Assembly (NCBI RefSeq): GCF_000172075.1
Contig: NZ_ABIC01000017.1
Span: 1-64,000, forward strand
Length of the DNA: 64,000 bases
Reading direction: 5' to 3'
Source: Shewanella benthica KT99
Lineage (GTDB): Bacteria; Pseudomonadota; Gammaproteobacteria; Enterobacterales; Shewanellaceae
The position numbers and the translations under genes are program-made. Below, one piece after another: positions 1 through 7,651 of this stretch. How positions within the stretch are numbered: position 1 is the stretch's first letter; every line of letters starts with the position of its first letter. The notes under the pieces are model-generated. The model did not search any database. It saw nothing but the letters and a program-made list of their open reading frames with translations, and was not told the origin of the DNA.

Positions 1-101
1 TCGAATCCTTGCCTCTCGCTCATAAGCACTATCGCGAGCGATAATTCGCCCTTCGGGCACGCTACCGATCCGCGTGGCGGCCAGAGGCCTTCGGCTTCAC
101 T

Positions 102-127
102 AAGGAGATGAAACTTTTCATCTCCTT
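102..127. repeat. Perfect 12-bp inverted repeat
   Basis: Two 12-base arms (102-113 and 116-127) are exact reverse complements around a 2-base loop. No clean T-run follows on either strand, so a terminator role for something upstream of the window is only possible. Confidence 0.5.
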
Positions 128-544
128 GTCTTTCAGACACGCTACCGCCCATGGATTGCGGCTTCCAGAGTGCCCTACGCCGTAACGTAAATTCATATTT
201 TTGTTCTGAATGGGGGTATTAAGAAATGAAGTTAACTTGCTAAAATTTACTTCGAAGCTCTTGTACTCCATTGCTAAGAACTTTGACTATCTATTGACTT
301 TAAACAGCCTTAATTTCATTTGTGTGTTATAGACTCGATTCGGATTTGGATAGAAACACAATCGAATGAAGCGACGTATACTACTCGATTTTTTGTTTTG
401 TTGCTGCTCATTATTACTGCAAGTGTGTTTCAGAGCAAAACTTTGCCACTAACAAACACCTTAATTAACTCACAACCACTAAGCTGGCAACAATAAACAA
501 CGATTAATACACACGCACTCGGCAAATTTGTAAGCCGGTTAATG

Positions 545-608
545 GTAGGACCGGCTTTAGCCGGGAGGGAATAAACCCACAAGCATCGGGGCTGAAGACC
601 CCTCCTAC
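545..608. repeat. Inverted REP pair (BIME-like)
   Basis: A GTAGGA-headed element with the palindromic core CCGGCTTTAGCCGG (545-570) faces an inverted partner (586-608) ending CCTCCTAC. The GTAG head plus imperfect hairpin is the layout of REP sequences mobilised by REP-associated tyrosine transposases. It lies just beyond the 3' end of rfaH. Related elements occur at 1525, 6391, 6441, 6669, 44319 and 44392. Confidence 0.7.
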
Positions 609-652
609 AGGTTGATGAGCAAAGATGGCTGGGAAACATTGGCGACGCTAGC

Positions 653-1195
653 TTATATAGGTTTGATGCTTTTTTTAGGCACTGATATTCGTTTCTGTTG
701 CCCCATGATTTCGAATAGTACATGACAACGTTTGTCGCCATTTTTCTCTTCGAAGATGCCTTCTAGTTCTGCGAATGGGCCTTCGGTGAAGCGTATTTTC
801 TCACCTGGGGTAAACTCAATATCGGTTACTGGTAACTCGTCAGATCCAGCGCCTTCAGCCTTGTACTCAGGAAGAAGCTCGGATAAGAGTTTATGCTCAC
901 GCATCTTGATACTGTGGATAATGTTGTCATCGACCGTGGTCATTGACTCTTTACACCCTACGATACGTCCAACACCGCGGGTGGAATGTATGCGGGCAAC
1001 ACTGGTTATTTGTGGATCGAAATAAATGAATAGGTAACCTGGAAAGAGAGGTATACGTTTGACTATTACTTGCCCCTTAACCTTTTCCTCCTCTCCAATT
1101 GTCGGTAGATAAGTTTCTATCTCTTGTAAAGTGAGGTGATGTACGGCTCTTGCTTCACCGCGGGGTTTACAATAAAGGAGGTACCAAGCTTTCAT
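653..1195 (-). CDS. rfaH: RfaH-like transcription antiterminator
   Basis: This encodes a NusG-family elongation factor of 180 residues. The N-terminal NGN domain begins MKAWYLLYCK and contains PLFPGYLFIYFD at about 49-60. The C-terminal KOW part runs from about 128 to 180. RfaH paralogues ride RNA polymerase, suppress pausing and termination in long operons that carry an ops site, and couple transcription to ribosomes. The family is usually about 160-180 residues. The short charged segment at about 105-127 between the domains is the most divergent part. The gene stands alone, with a REP pair at its 3' end and a repeat-rich 650-bp region on its 5' side. NusG itself is less likely because of the solitary context and the RfaH-like N-terminus. 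Confidence 0.85.
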   Translation of the reverse strand: MKAWYLLYCKPRGEARAVHHLTLQEIETYLPTIGEEEKVKGQVIVKRIPLFPGYLFIYFDPQITSVARIHSTRGVGRIVGCKESMTTVDDNIIHSIKMREHKLLSELLPEYKAEGAGSDELPVTDIEFTPGEKIRFTEGPFAELEGIFEEKNGDKRCHVLFEIMGQQKRISVPKKSIKPI

Positions 1196-1310
1196 TTTGA
1201 CTCTTTATTCTCTCTGACAACACAAACGTATCTGTGCATAATTCCTTACGCTGGGAGAAAATGGTAGCAGAATTGTTTTTAGAATAAAAGGGGGGAAAGC
1301 CAGATTACGG

Positions 1311-1346
1311 TTGACGGAACGTTCACAAGCTCACTTACGGTAAAAG
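1311..1346 (+). repeat. Dispersed 36-bp repeat, copy 1
   Basis: The core GTTCACAAGCTCACTTACGG recurs with one mismatch in reverse orientation at 6588-6623, and in shortened form at 37498-37527. All copies are intergenic. Function unknown. Confidence 0.7.
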
Positions 1347-1350
1347 CGGA

Positions 1351-1412
1351 GACGGATGACGGATGACGGATGACGGATGACGGATGACGGATGACGGATG
1401 ACGGATGACGGA
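1351..1412 (+). repeat. Heptamer tandem array GACGGAT, about 9 copies
   Basis: Eight exact copies of GACGGAT run head to tail from 1351 to 1406, followed by a partial ninth. A 7-bp unit is not a codon multiple, consistent with a non-coding, slippage-prone array. It lies between the divergent rfaH and POT genes. Confidence 0.95.
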
Positions 1413-1524
1413 ACACTACGTTTACGGTAAAAGCTTCGAGCCAAGATGAACGCTGCGCTTACGGTTATCTGTCAGGCCGCAGGCCGTTCGGTGAGCGTAC
1501 TCCATAGTCGCAGCGCGGCTTAAT

Positions 1525-1547
1525 TCGGGGCTGAAGACCCCTCCTAC
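1525..1547 (-). repeat. Single REP element
   Basis: The sequence TCGGGGCTGAAGACCCCTCC followed by TAC is nearly identical to the right half of the REP pair at 586-608 and has the same orientation. It is unpaired here. Confidence 0.65.
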
Positions 1548-1610
1548 ATGCTCAGCTTCTCATCTTTACACTCTAACTTGTCTAAAAACTCGGCATTCAA
1601 GCCTGCAAAA

Positions 1611-1640
1611 TTGACATTAGCAATAAGAAAAGGGTATATA
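1611..1640 (+). promoter_or_regulatory. Candidate sigma-70 promoter for the POT transporter
   Basis: TTGACA at 1611-1616 and TATATA at 1635-1640 are separated by 18 bases, upstream of an AT-rich leader of about 200 bases. The boxes fit the consensus well, but the distance to the start codon is long, so another promoter nearer the gene is possible. Confidence 0.45.
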
Positions 1641-1853
1641 AGTAGTGTTTCGTAGAATATATGACACCAAACATTAAAATATAACAATATTCTGTAGCTA
1701 AATTGTTGTTAACAATAGTTGTTATGTCACAATTTATCATAAGCTTAACTAGATAGCGCTAAGCGAAGTTACCAGACTATAAAATAAAGCACTAACAATT
1801 TTTCTGTGGTGACAATTGTCCTGCAGGCAATCACAAGCAAGGTGGAAGACTTA

Positions 1854-3365
1854 ATGAGCGTAGCAAAACCCCAAGGGACGATGCTCGGGCATCCGAAGGG
1901 ATTGTTTCTGTTGTTTACAACAGAATTATGGGAACGATTCAGTTATTACTCGATGCGTGCCATTTTGGTACTGTATTTGGTAGATAAAGTTCAATCTGAA
2001 GGCGGTCACGGCTTAGGTTGGACTGGCGCCGAAGCCATCTCACTCTATGGTACCTTTACTGGTCTGGTTTTTTTAACCCCCCTCATCGGTGGCTGGTTAG
2101 CCGATACCTACCTAGGTCAACGCCGCGCCATCATGATCGGTGGCGCCTTGATGGCAATAGGTCAATTTACTCTAGCCGCGCCGCACAGCTGGATGCCAGG
2201 CTCTGAAATTATATTTTTCTATATCGGCCTGGGCATCCTTATCTTAGGTAACGGCCTATTCAAGCCAAACATCTCGACCATGGTGGGTGACCTGTATGAA
2301 CAGGGTGATCATCGCCGTGATGGTGCATTCACTATCTTCTATATGGGTATCAACGTAGGTGCAGCGCTGGCAGGTTTCGTTGTCGCTTGGGCTTACACTT
2401 CCTTCGGTCAGACCGTTGTCTTTGAAGGCAAAGAAATTTTTGTTAACAACTGGCAGGCAGGCTTCTTCTGTGCCGGTGTTGGTATGATTTTCTCTCTCAT
2501 CATCCAGTATTTCTTCGCACAGAAACTACTGGGCGACATAGGTCGATACCCTGCAGCTAAGTTAGAAAAAGACAAGGCGGCAGCGACAGGTCAAGTCAGA
2601 AAAAAACCCTTAACGGCAATCGAGCGTGATCGCATTAAGGTGATCATGGTCATGGGTCTATTTACTATCATCTTCTGGGCTGGTTTTGAACAAGCCGGTG
2701 GTCTACTGAACCTGTTCACCAATGAATTTACCGACCGTTCCATAGGTAGCTTCATAGTACCGACGACTTGGTTCCAGTCTCTTAACGCCATGTTCATCGT
2801 TATCTTCGCGCCTGTTATCGCCTCTATCTGGATCCGTTTAGGCAAGAATGAGCCGAATTCTCCGGTTAAGTTTGCCCTAGGTCTTGTCCTGCTCGGTATT
2901 GGTTTCCTATTTATGATGGGTGCAGTACTTGAGATGGGTGGCAATCCGGATGCTAAGTCAAGCATGTGGTGGTTGGTCGGTGCTTACTTCTTCCACACCA
3001 TGGGTGAGCTATGTTTATCTCCTATTGGCTTGTCTATGGTGACTAAGCTTGCTCCAGTGCGTATCGCATCACTTATGATGGGTACCTGGTTCCTATTCAT
3101 AGCCGCGGCTAACAAGATAGGTGGCATCATAGGTTCATTCATCGGACACGATGGACCAAGAGAAGAGCAACTTGCTAACGCTATGTCTATCTTCGCCGGT
3201 ATCGCCATCACATCGGCAATCTCAGGTGTCGTCCTCTACTTCATGGCTGATAAGCTAGTAAGTTGGATGCACGGCGCCGAAGGCGATCATGCTCATACTG
3301 AAGAGGAAGCACTCGAAGAAGAGATGGCGGTCACTGCAGATCATGAAGGCATAAAGCATTCGTAG
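1854..3365 (+). CDS. POT/PTR2-family proton-dependent peptide transporter
   Basis: This encodes a proton-coupled di/tripeptide symporter of the inner membrane (major facilitator superfamily). Seen: the ExxER proton-coupling motif (ELWERF, about residues 24-29), the POT signature around FYMGINVGA, many hydrophobic helices, and the late GELCLSPIGLS helix typical of bacterial POTs. The C-terminus is a charged, His/Glu-rich tail. I chose ATG at 1854 because AAGGTGG lies 8-14 bases upstream and the protein then has the usual POT N-terminus. An in-frame GTG at 1806 would add 16 unconserved residues. A strong terminator follows at 3393-3425. The exact substrate cannot be read from sequence. Confidence 0.92.
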   Translation: MSVAKPQGTMLGHPKGLFLLFTTELWERFSYYSMRAILVLYLVDKVQSEGGHGLGWTGAEAISLYGTFTGLVFLTPLIGGWLADTYLGQRRAIMIGGALMAIGQFTLAAPHSWMPGSEIIFFYIGLGILILGNGLFKPNISTMVGDLYEQGDHRRDGAFTIFYMGINVGAALAGFVVAWAYTSFGQTVVFEGKEIFVNNWQAGFFCAGVGMIFSLIIQYFFAQKLLGDIGRYPAAKLEKDKAAATGQVRKKPLTAIERDRIKVIMVMGLFTIIFWAGFEQAGGLLNLFTNEFTDRSIGSFIVPTTWFQSLNAMFIVIFAPVIASIWIRLGKNEPNSPVKFALGLVLLGIGFLFMMGAVLEMGGNPDAKSSMWWLVGAYFFHTMGELCLSPIGLSMVTKLAPVRIASLMMGTWFLFIAAANKIGGIIGSFIGHDGPREEQLANAMSIFAGIAITSAISGVVLYFMADKLVSWMHGAEGDHAHTEEEALEEEMAVTADHEGIKHS

Positions 3366-3366
3366 C

Positions 3367-3384
3367 AGGTTCTAGGTTCTAGGA
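3367..3384. repeat. CTAGGAAC-type heptamer repeat at the POT 3' end
   Basis: AGGTTCT is repeated twice, followed by AGGA, beginning two bases after the stop codon. Related blocks lie just 3' of other stop codons in the window. A similar but degenerate CCTAGG pair occurs at 3436-3460, after the terminator. Confidence 0.6.
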
Positions 3385-3392
3385 ATCAAAAT

Positions 3393-3425
3393 AAAACGCC
3401 TCACTAGTGATAGTGAGGCGTTTTT
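3393..3425 (+). terminator. Rho-independent terminator of the POT gene
   Basis: Two 14-base arms (3393-3406 and 3411-3424) pair perfectly around a GTGA loop. They have a GC-rich centre (GCCTCAC/GTGAGGC) and a T-run at 3421-3425. A-runs on the other side make it potentially bidirectional. Confidence 0.92.
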
Positions 3426-3622
3426 GTTAAGAAGCACCTAGGTATTAGTTCCTAGGTACGAGGGCTTACAACAGATATGAAGCAAGACCCGCTAAGTTAT
3501 TCCAAACACTATAAAATCGAAAATTTATTCATAAACTAGTATCGAAGTAACTCAGTTACTTTTAGTCTTGTATTCCACTGTAGGCTCCTTCACTTCTCCT
3601 TTTCTTATTTTTATCAATGCTG

Positions 3623-3955
3623 CTACATGGCTGATATCTGCTTAATTTCATCGATAACAATTAATGCCTTTTCTCTATCAATTAAACCAATTTCAATAGC
3701 TATATACAATTGGGTGACTAACTCCCCTGCAGAGCCTTTAGAATAATAAAGGAAGCGAGCAGATTCTTTGAATGAGGACCTTTCCTCTCCTTCTGCGATA
3801 TTTGAGGGGATTGAGACAGCAGATCTGGTTACTTGATCTTTAAAGCCATAATCTCGACAGCCATTAAATAATAAATAGACATCACAAGCCAAACGAGATG
3901 AACGTCTCCAAACATCAAGATGTTCAAAAGCATATTTTCTCATATCACCATCCAT
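3623..3955 (-). CDS. Four-helix-bundle protein of the 23S rRNA-intervening-sequence type
   Basis: This is a 110-residue, mostly helical protein with the family signature SIPSNIAEG and the N-terminal FEHLDVWRRS segment. The family (S23/IVP, related in fold to the Avd accessory protein of diversity-generating retroelements) is typically encoded inside 23S rRNA intervening sequences, but stand-alone copies occur. I see no rRNA, reverse transcriptase or template repeat here. The start may be ATG at 3955, or ATG at 3943 (MRKYAFEH), which has GGTG just upstream and matches the usual N-terminus. Cellular role unknown. The family call is firm and any functional statement would be a guess. Confidence 0.75.
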   Translation of the reverse strand: MDGDMRKYAFEHLDVWRRSSRLACDVYLLFNGCRDYGFKDQVTRSAVSIPSNIAEGEERSSFKESARFLYYSKGSAGELVTQLYIAIEIGLIDREKALIVIDEIKQISAM

Positions 3956-4057
3956 GGTTTAAAAAATCTAACAAGATAACTAAAATTAATTACCCATTTT
4001 TTGTTCAGGGGGTTTACCCATCACAGACTTCTATCAAAAACCTGTCGGATACTCCTT

Positions 4058-4095
4058 CCCTAGGAACTAGGAATTGTTATGCTCTGCCTAGAACC
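4058..4095. repeat. CTAGGAAC-type heptamer repeat 3' of the RssB-like gene
   Basis: CCCTAGGAACTAGGAATTG (4058-4076) holds two 7-bp units. A related GCCTAGAACC follows at 4086-4095, ending five bases from the stop codon of the minus-strand regulator. Confidence 0.6.
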
Positions 4096-4099
4096 TTCT

Positions 4100-5203
4100 T
4101 TAGAACGACACCTGCATATAGCCGCCGGGAGGGATTTCTGTATTGTAGGCCAGGCCATGGAATTGATTATCTAATAACATCTTCTTGTGTTCTGGTTTAC
4201 TTGAGGCGATACAGAGCCGTTCTCCTGGCATTAAAGTGCGAAATTGGGCACTAGGGTGTCCCCAATTCAAAATGCCTAACTGGAGGGTGTCAGGAAGGGC
4301 TAAGGGAGTTAATCCTTGTTGATTTCGAATGTAACAGCGAAGACCATTACCGGCTTGGGCAATCGATGCCCGGTAGTGAGTCAACTCGATGACAACATAG
4401 ACAATGTCGATACAGATATCTAAGCCAGACTTAGTCATACGCTCGTTAAGGTAACTGAGCATATTGTATGGCTCGATAATAGCCTGGCTGGTCCCATTTC
4501 GATATAACTTCAATTTTTGGTTAACGAAGCTCTTAAGCAACACACTGGCAAATGCCGCCCTATTATCTTGAGGATGAAAATGGGCCATATACATCACCAG
4601 ATGGTTATCGCCGACATTCACGGTATCGATGAAGTAAGCACTCACTTCAGCAGATTTATATAAGCTGTAGTCAACCTGGGCGCTTAAGTAGTTTATCTGC
4701 GAGGGAGGAAACAATTGCTGTTGTACGCTCTTGGCAGCCTGTTCATTTTGCTCTAACAGCGCCAAATTATCCTGAAGCTCTTGGTAGGATAACTCTTCTA
4801 AATCGGCTAAATTGACTTCTTTAGAGGCATTAGATGCTAAACATTGCTTGATGGCATTTTCAATCAGAAAAAGATCTGCTACCGGCTTAACCAGATAATC
4901 ACAGGCACCCAGACGCAAGGCTTCGACCACATCGGCCATCACTTGATTGCCGGAGATCACTATGGCGGGGGTGTCAGGGTTAAGCTCAGACATCTTCTTC
5001 AACATGTCTAAGCCTCCCATGATAGGCATGCTCAGATCGGCAAGCACTATATCGAATGCATACTGCTTAAATTTATCCAGTCCCTGCTCACCATCATTGG
5101 CCTCGATGACCTTAGCTCCACGACTGTCGAGAAAGGCGGCAACGATGCGCCGAAAAACGGGATCGTCTTCGACAAGTAATATCACTAACTCTTCTAGCGC
5201 CAT
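4100..5203 (-). CDS. RssB-like response regulator with degenerate PP2C domain
   Basis: A 367-residue regulator. The receiver domain spans residues 6-125, with acidic pocket D13/D14, phospho-acceptor D56 and K106. Its text (VFRRIV, ADLSMPIMGGLDML, MADVVEALRLGACDYLVKP) closely resembles E. coli RssB. A linker helix leads to a SpoIIE/PP2C-like domain (about 170-367) in which the metal-binding GGD and DxxGHG motifs are absent; the matching stretch reads AEVSAYFID and MAHFHPQDNRAAF. RssB is a phosphatase-dead adaptor that delivers sigma-S to ClpXP, and that is the best-supported reading. An anti-anti-sigma regulator without phosphatase activity is the alternative. It lies beside mlaA, outside the flagellar operons. 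Confidence 0.75.
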   Translation of the reverse strand: MALEELVILLVEDDPVFRRIVAAFLDSRGAKVIEANDGEQGLDKFKQYAFDIVLADLSMPIMGGLDMLKKMSELNPDTPAIVISGNQVMADVVEALRLGACDYLVKPVADLFLIENAIKQCLASNASKEVNLADLEELSYQELQDNLALLEQNEQAAKSVQQQLFPPSQINYLSAQVDYSLYKSAEVSAYFIDTVNVGDNHLVMYMAHFHPQDNRAAFASVLLKSFVNQKLKLYRNGTSQAIIEPYNMLSYLNERMTKSGLDICIDIVYVVIELTHYRASIAQAGNGLRCYIRNQQGLTPLALPDTLQLGILNWGHPSAQFRTLMPGERLCIASSKPEHKKMLLDNQFHGLAYNTEIPPGGYMQVSF

Positions 5204-5269
5204 CTAGGATCCTTTTAGAAGGCTCTGGCTACTATACCGAGGTGAAACTAGTAGTTATTGAGTCTTCTT

Positions 5270-6109
5270 TTAATCTAACTCCTGCATATATTCATCGAGC
5301 AGATCATCTTCATCTTGATCTAACGGAACATCTCCATCATACACTTTATAATCCATATGTTGAAAATAAGCTTCTTTGACAAAAGTATATGGATCCAATG
5401 CGTTATCGATTAAGCGTTCTTGATCGATGGCAGCGGCTCTTGTATGTAGGTTTTTCAGTCCCCATTTAACCAGTGACTGCCACATTGTAAGCTCTGATAA
5501 TGGAAAGTATAGATCATCAACCCAGTCAGAGGCCAGTTCACGGGTCACATAAGGCCCGAGAAAGGGAGCCATAAAATACGGACCGTTAGCAACCCCATAA
5601 TAACCCAGCACTTCATTGAATTCGTCTTGTTTACGTGGCAGCCCCATCATATCGGCCACATCGATAACGCCTAACAAGCCTAATGTCGTATTGATGGTAA
5701 AACGGCCACCGGCATTAGCAGCCCATCCCCACTTACCTTGCAAGGTATTGTTAACCATGGCACTGGGCTCTTCGAAGTTAGTCACCAAGTTATTGATGCC
5801 GGTTTTTACCTGTCTGGGTACATAGTCCTTATATCCATGAGCAAGGGGACGATAAAAGTACCTATCCATAAACAGATAGTTAAAGTCCCACATGGCACGG
5901 TTAAAGCCTTCGAATGGATCTCTGTCATCATTATAAAGCACCACCACCTGAGCCTGCTCAGATGGCTGTTGAGGCGGGTTTACTGTTAATGCTGCATGGG
6001 GGGAATTCTTGCCTTGCTCGGTGACTGATTCAGTAGCAGACACTAATCCGTTAAATCCATGATTTAGACCGAATGCCACTACGACCGATGCTATCCATTT
6101 AAGCTTCAT
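5270..6109 (-). CDS. mlaA: MlaA/VacJ-family outer-membrane lipid-asymmetry protein
   Basis: MlaA removes phospholipids from the outer leaflet of the outer membrane and passes them to the MlaFEDB retrograde pathway. Seen: the family block DPFEGFNRAMWDFNY, then DYVPRQVKTGINN, FEEPSAMVNN and a GPYFMAPFLGP segment, ending in EAYFQHMDY plus an acidic tail. At 279 residues it is slightly longer than E. coli MlaA. Oddity: the N-terminal signal sequence (residues 1 to about 25) contains no cysteine, so the usual lipobox is missing and the mature protein may be periplasmic or held only by porin contacts. Other mla genes are not in the window. Confidence 0.85.
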   Translation of the reverse strand: MKLKWIASVVVAFGLNHGFNGLVSATESVTEQGKNSPHAALTVNPPQQPSEQAQVVVLYNDDRDPFEGFNRAMWDFNYLFMDRYFYRPLAHGYKDYVPRQVKTGINNLVTNFEEPSAMVNNTLQGKWGWAANAGGRFTINTTLGLLGVIDVADMMGLPRKQDEFNEVLGYYGVANGPYFMAPFLGPYVTRELASDWVDDLYFPLSELTMWQSLVKWGLKNLHTRAAAIDQERLIDNALDPYTFVKEAYFQHMDYKVYDGDVPLDQDEDDLLDEYMQELD

Positions 6110-6390
6110 ATTTCTCTCTTCGATAATGCAGCTGAATCCTTTTCAGCTTCGACATAAAGCTAAAGACACATCAAAATATGTCGATAAGCAGATATAGCCG
6201 ATAAAATTGTATACATCTGTTACTAACTAGACTTATGAGTATGATTTTAGTTTACAAGAGCGCTAAGGATACTTAGCAATAAAAATAGATCAAACTTAAA
6301 TTTAAAAAAAGTGTAACTATAAATGATTATTTTGGCAGCTGTCGATGTCAGACTCATTCAGCTCGGTACCTATAGCTGGGGGCTTTAGGT

Positions 6391-6458
6391 GTAGGAGGGT
6401 CTTTAGGCCCGATGGGTTATGGGTTATGGGTGTGTTCTCTCGCGGCAGCGGCTCCTAC
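6391..6458. repeat. Inverted REP pair
   Basis: A GTAGGAGGGTCTTTAGGCCC element (6391-6410) faces CGCGGCAGCGGCTCCTAC (6441-6458). Both carry the GTAG end and an imperfect hairpin, in head-to-head orientation like the pair at 545-608. Confidence 0.65.
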
Positions 6459-6587
6459 ATAAAGATGCGGTGCGACTGTAGAACGCTACGCTCACGGAAC
6501 GGCCTGCGGCCACATGAACGCCGCAAGCGGCTACGGAACGGACTGCGTCCTGACAGATAACAGCACGCAAAGCGTACGCTCTTACAT

Positions 6588-6623
6588 CTTTTACCGTAAG
6601 TGAGCTTGCGAACGTTCCGTCAA
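6588..6623 (-). repeat. Dispersed 36-bp repeat, copy 2 (inverted)
   Basis: Reverse complement of 1311-1346 with a single mismatch. It ends near another ACGGAAC-type module. The two copies bracket the non-flagellar flank genes in inverse orientation. Confidence 0.75.
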
Positions 6624-6668
6624 CTGTTATCGCTTAACCGTAAGCGCAGCGTTCCGTAAGTGTTCTCT

Positions 6669-6689
6669 CGCGGCTAAAGCCGGTCCTAC
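6669..6689 (-). repeat. Single REP at the fipA 3' end
   Basis: CGCGGCTAAAGCCGGTCCTA followed by C, a typical REP half with a GGCT/AGCC hairpin and terminal CTAC, starts three bases past the fipA stop codon on the minus strand. Confidence 0.65.
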
Positions 6690-6691
6690 AA

Positions 6692-7096
6692 CTAGCCTTT
6701 TCCATGTAACCGAATGATGAGCTCAGCTTCCGCCTTGGGTAACTCACACTCTTGTATCAGTTCATCTATGCTGGCGCCTAAATCAACCATCTTCATCGCT
6801 CTGGAATAGAGTCTTGCCTGGGGATCTTGTTGATTCACTTCATCGAGTCTGGCGTCTTGTTTAGCGGTGCGCTTTTCAAGCTCTAACATTCGACGCCCCA
6901 CACCTATTGTGCCACTTCTTAACTCTTGTAATTCACGTTTGACGGTTTCACGCTGACGATCACTTTCTTTTATTAATAAGGTCAAGGCTGCAACTTTCAC
7001 CCGCAACTTACTCGTTTGCTTCTGTTGATACAAGACCAGACCAAGGCAAGCGATTACGTATACTAAAGCCGCAATTAAAATTCCATCACTGATCAT
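6692..7096 (-). CDS. fipA: FipA-like DUF2802 protein, polar recruitment of FlhF
   Basis: A 134-residue protein with one N-terminal transmembrane helix (about 5-24), a charged coiled-coil segment (about 28-90) and a conserved C-terminal DUF2802 part (about 75-132, with ARLYSRAMKMVDLGASIDEL). DUF2802 proteins at the end of chemotaxis operons have been described as FipA. FipA binds the GTPase FlhF and helps bring it to the cell pole in Vibrio, Shewanella and Pseudomonas. It is the last gene of the flhA-flhF-flhG-fliA-che run, 60 bases after cheW, with a 26-base hairpin in the gap. The assignment rests on family and position. Confidence 0.75.
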   Translation of the reverse strand: MISDGILIAALVYVIACLGLVLYQQKQTSKLRVKVAALTLLIKESDRQRETVKRELQELRSGTIGVGRRMLELEKRTAKQDARLDEVNQQDPQARLYSRAMKMVDLGASIDELIQECELPKAEAELIIRLHGKG

Positions 7097-7122
7097 GAAT
7101 GAGACTCTTAAATAGGAAAGGT

Positions 7123-7148
7123 ATTCCTAGTTCCCAAGAACTAGGAAT
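7123..7148. repeat. CTAGGAAC-type palindrome between cheW and fipA
   Basis: ATTCCTAGTTC (7123-7133) and GAACTAGGAAT (7138-7148) form a perfect 11-bp stem with a CCAA loop, 11 bases past the cheW stop. There is no T-run, so it is not a standard terminator. It could pause RNA polymerase or protect a transcript end. Confidence 0.75.
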
Positions 7149-7158
7149 ATTATAGACA

Positions 7159-7644
7159 TTAAACTTGTGACACATCCATCCACTCTTCATCGGATAAAAG
7201 TTTATCGAGATCAACCAAGATGAGTAATTCATTTTCTCGGTTACTCACACCTTGGATAAATTTAGCACTCTCTTCGGTACCGACATTGGGGGCACTGTCA
7301 ATTTCAGAACCGCGTAAATAAACCACTTCGGCGACACTGTCGACGAGAATGCCGATCACTTGCTTCTCGGCTTCGATGATCACGATTCGAGTCGAATCAT
7401 CAATATCGGACGCTGCCAATCCAAAACGTGAACGCGTGTCGATCACAGTGACGACATTACCTCTAAGGTTGATGATTCCCAGTACATAATGAGGAGCCCC
7501 AGGTACGGGTGCTATATTGGTATATCTCAATACTTCTTGAACCTGCATGACGTTGATGCCATAGGTTTCGTTATCGAGTCTGAAGGTTACCCATTGCAAC
7601 ACTTCATCATCTTTGTTTACTGCTACGTTATTTGCTTTTGACAT
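7159..7644 (-). CDS. cheW: Chemotaxis coupling protein CheW
   Basis: A 161-residue single CheW domain covering almost the whole protein. It begins DDEVLQWVTFRLDNETYGINVMQV and includes APHYVLGIINLRGNVV and a VDSVAEVVYL strand. CheW bridges chemoreceptors and the CheA kinase in polar arrays. It sits between parP and fipA, 7 bases after parP, in the downstream part of the chemotaxis operon. Length and motifs are normal. Confidence 0.95.
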   Translation of the reverse strand: MSKANNVAVNKDDEVLQWVTFRLDNETYGINVMQVQEVLRYTNIAPVPGAPHYVLGIINLRGNVVTVIDTRSRFGLAASDIDDSTRIVIIEAEKQVIGILVDSVAEVVYLRGSEIDSAPNVGTEESAKFIQGVSNRENELLILVDLDKLLSDEEWMDVSQV

Positions 7645-7651
7645 ATTTACC

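Larger units (their letters stand above)
1..652. other. Gene-free left flank with small repeats
   Basis: I see no credible gene here. Open frames are short, carry no recognisable domain and run through palindromic sequence. The stretch holds a perfect inverted repeat at 102-127 and an inverted REP pair at 545-608, next to the rfaH stop. The first bases resemble the T-arm of a tRNA, but too little is present to call one. Confidence 0.6.
1196..1853. other. Divergent spacer between rfaH and the POT gene, repeat-rich
   Basis: This 650-bp spacer has no supportable gene. It holds a 36-bp dispersed repeat (1311-1346), a 7-bp tandem array (1351-1412), GC-rich mini-palindromes (about 1445-1500), a single REP (1525-1547) and an AT-rich stretch with a candidate promoter for the transporter. 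The mini-palindromes match pieces of the 6478-6660 spacer in inverse order. Confidence 0.6.
6110..6691. other. Repeat-rich spacer between mlaA and fipA
   Basis: This 580-bp spacer has no credible gene. The left 240 bases are AT-rich and presumably include the mlaA promoter, which I cannot place. The right part holds an inverted REP pair (6391-6458), small GC palindromes separated by ACGGAAC (6478-6560), the inverted 36-bp repeat (6588-6623) and a REP (6669-6689) three bases from the fipA stop. Confidence 0.6.

Noticed and set aside
1-22. Possible 3' end of a tRNA gene at the window edge
   Set aside because: The first bases resemble a T-arm, but the acceptor part does not end in CCA and no partner arm is present in the window.
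62-271. Minus-strand 69-codon frame in the left flank
   Set aside because: It runs through the inverted repeat at 102-127, has no recognisable motif and no good ribosome site.
1351-1412. CRISPR-like array
   Set aside because: The unit is 7 bp with no spacers and no cas genes nearby, so it is a simple tandem repeat. The same holds for 34832-34880.
3623-3955. Avd accessory gene of a diversity-generating retroelement
   Set aside because: No reverse transcriptase, template repeat or variable repeat target is visible in the flanks.
3898-4254. Plus-strand 118-codon frame across two gene ends
   Set aside because: It is antisense to the IVP-type and RssB-like genes and the spacer between them, with no family features.
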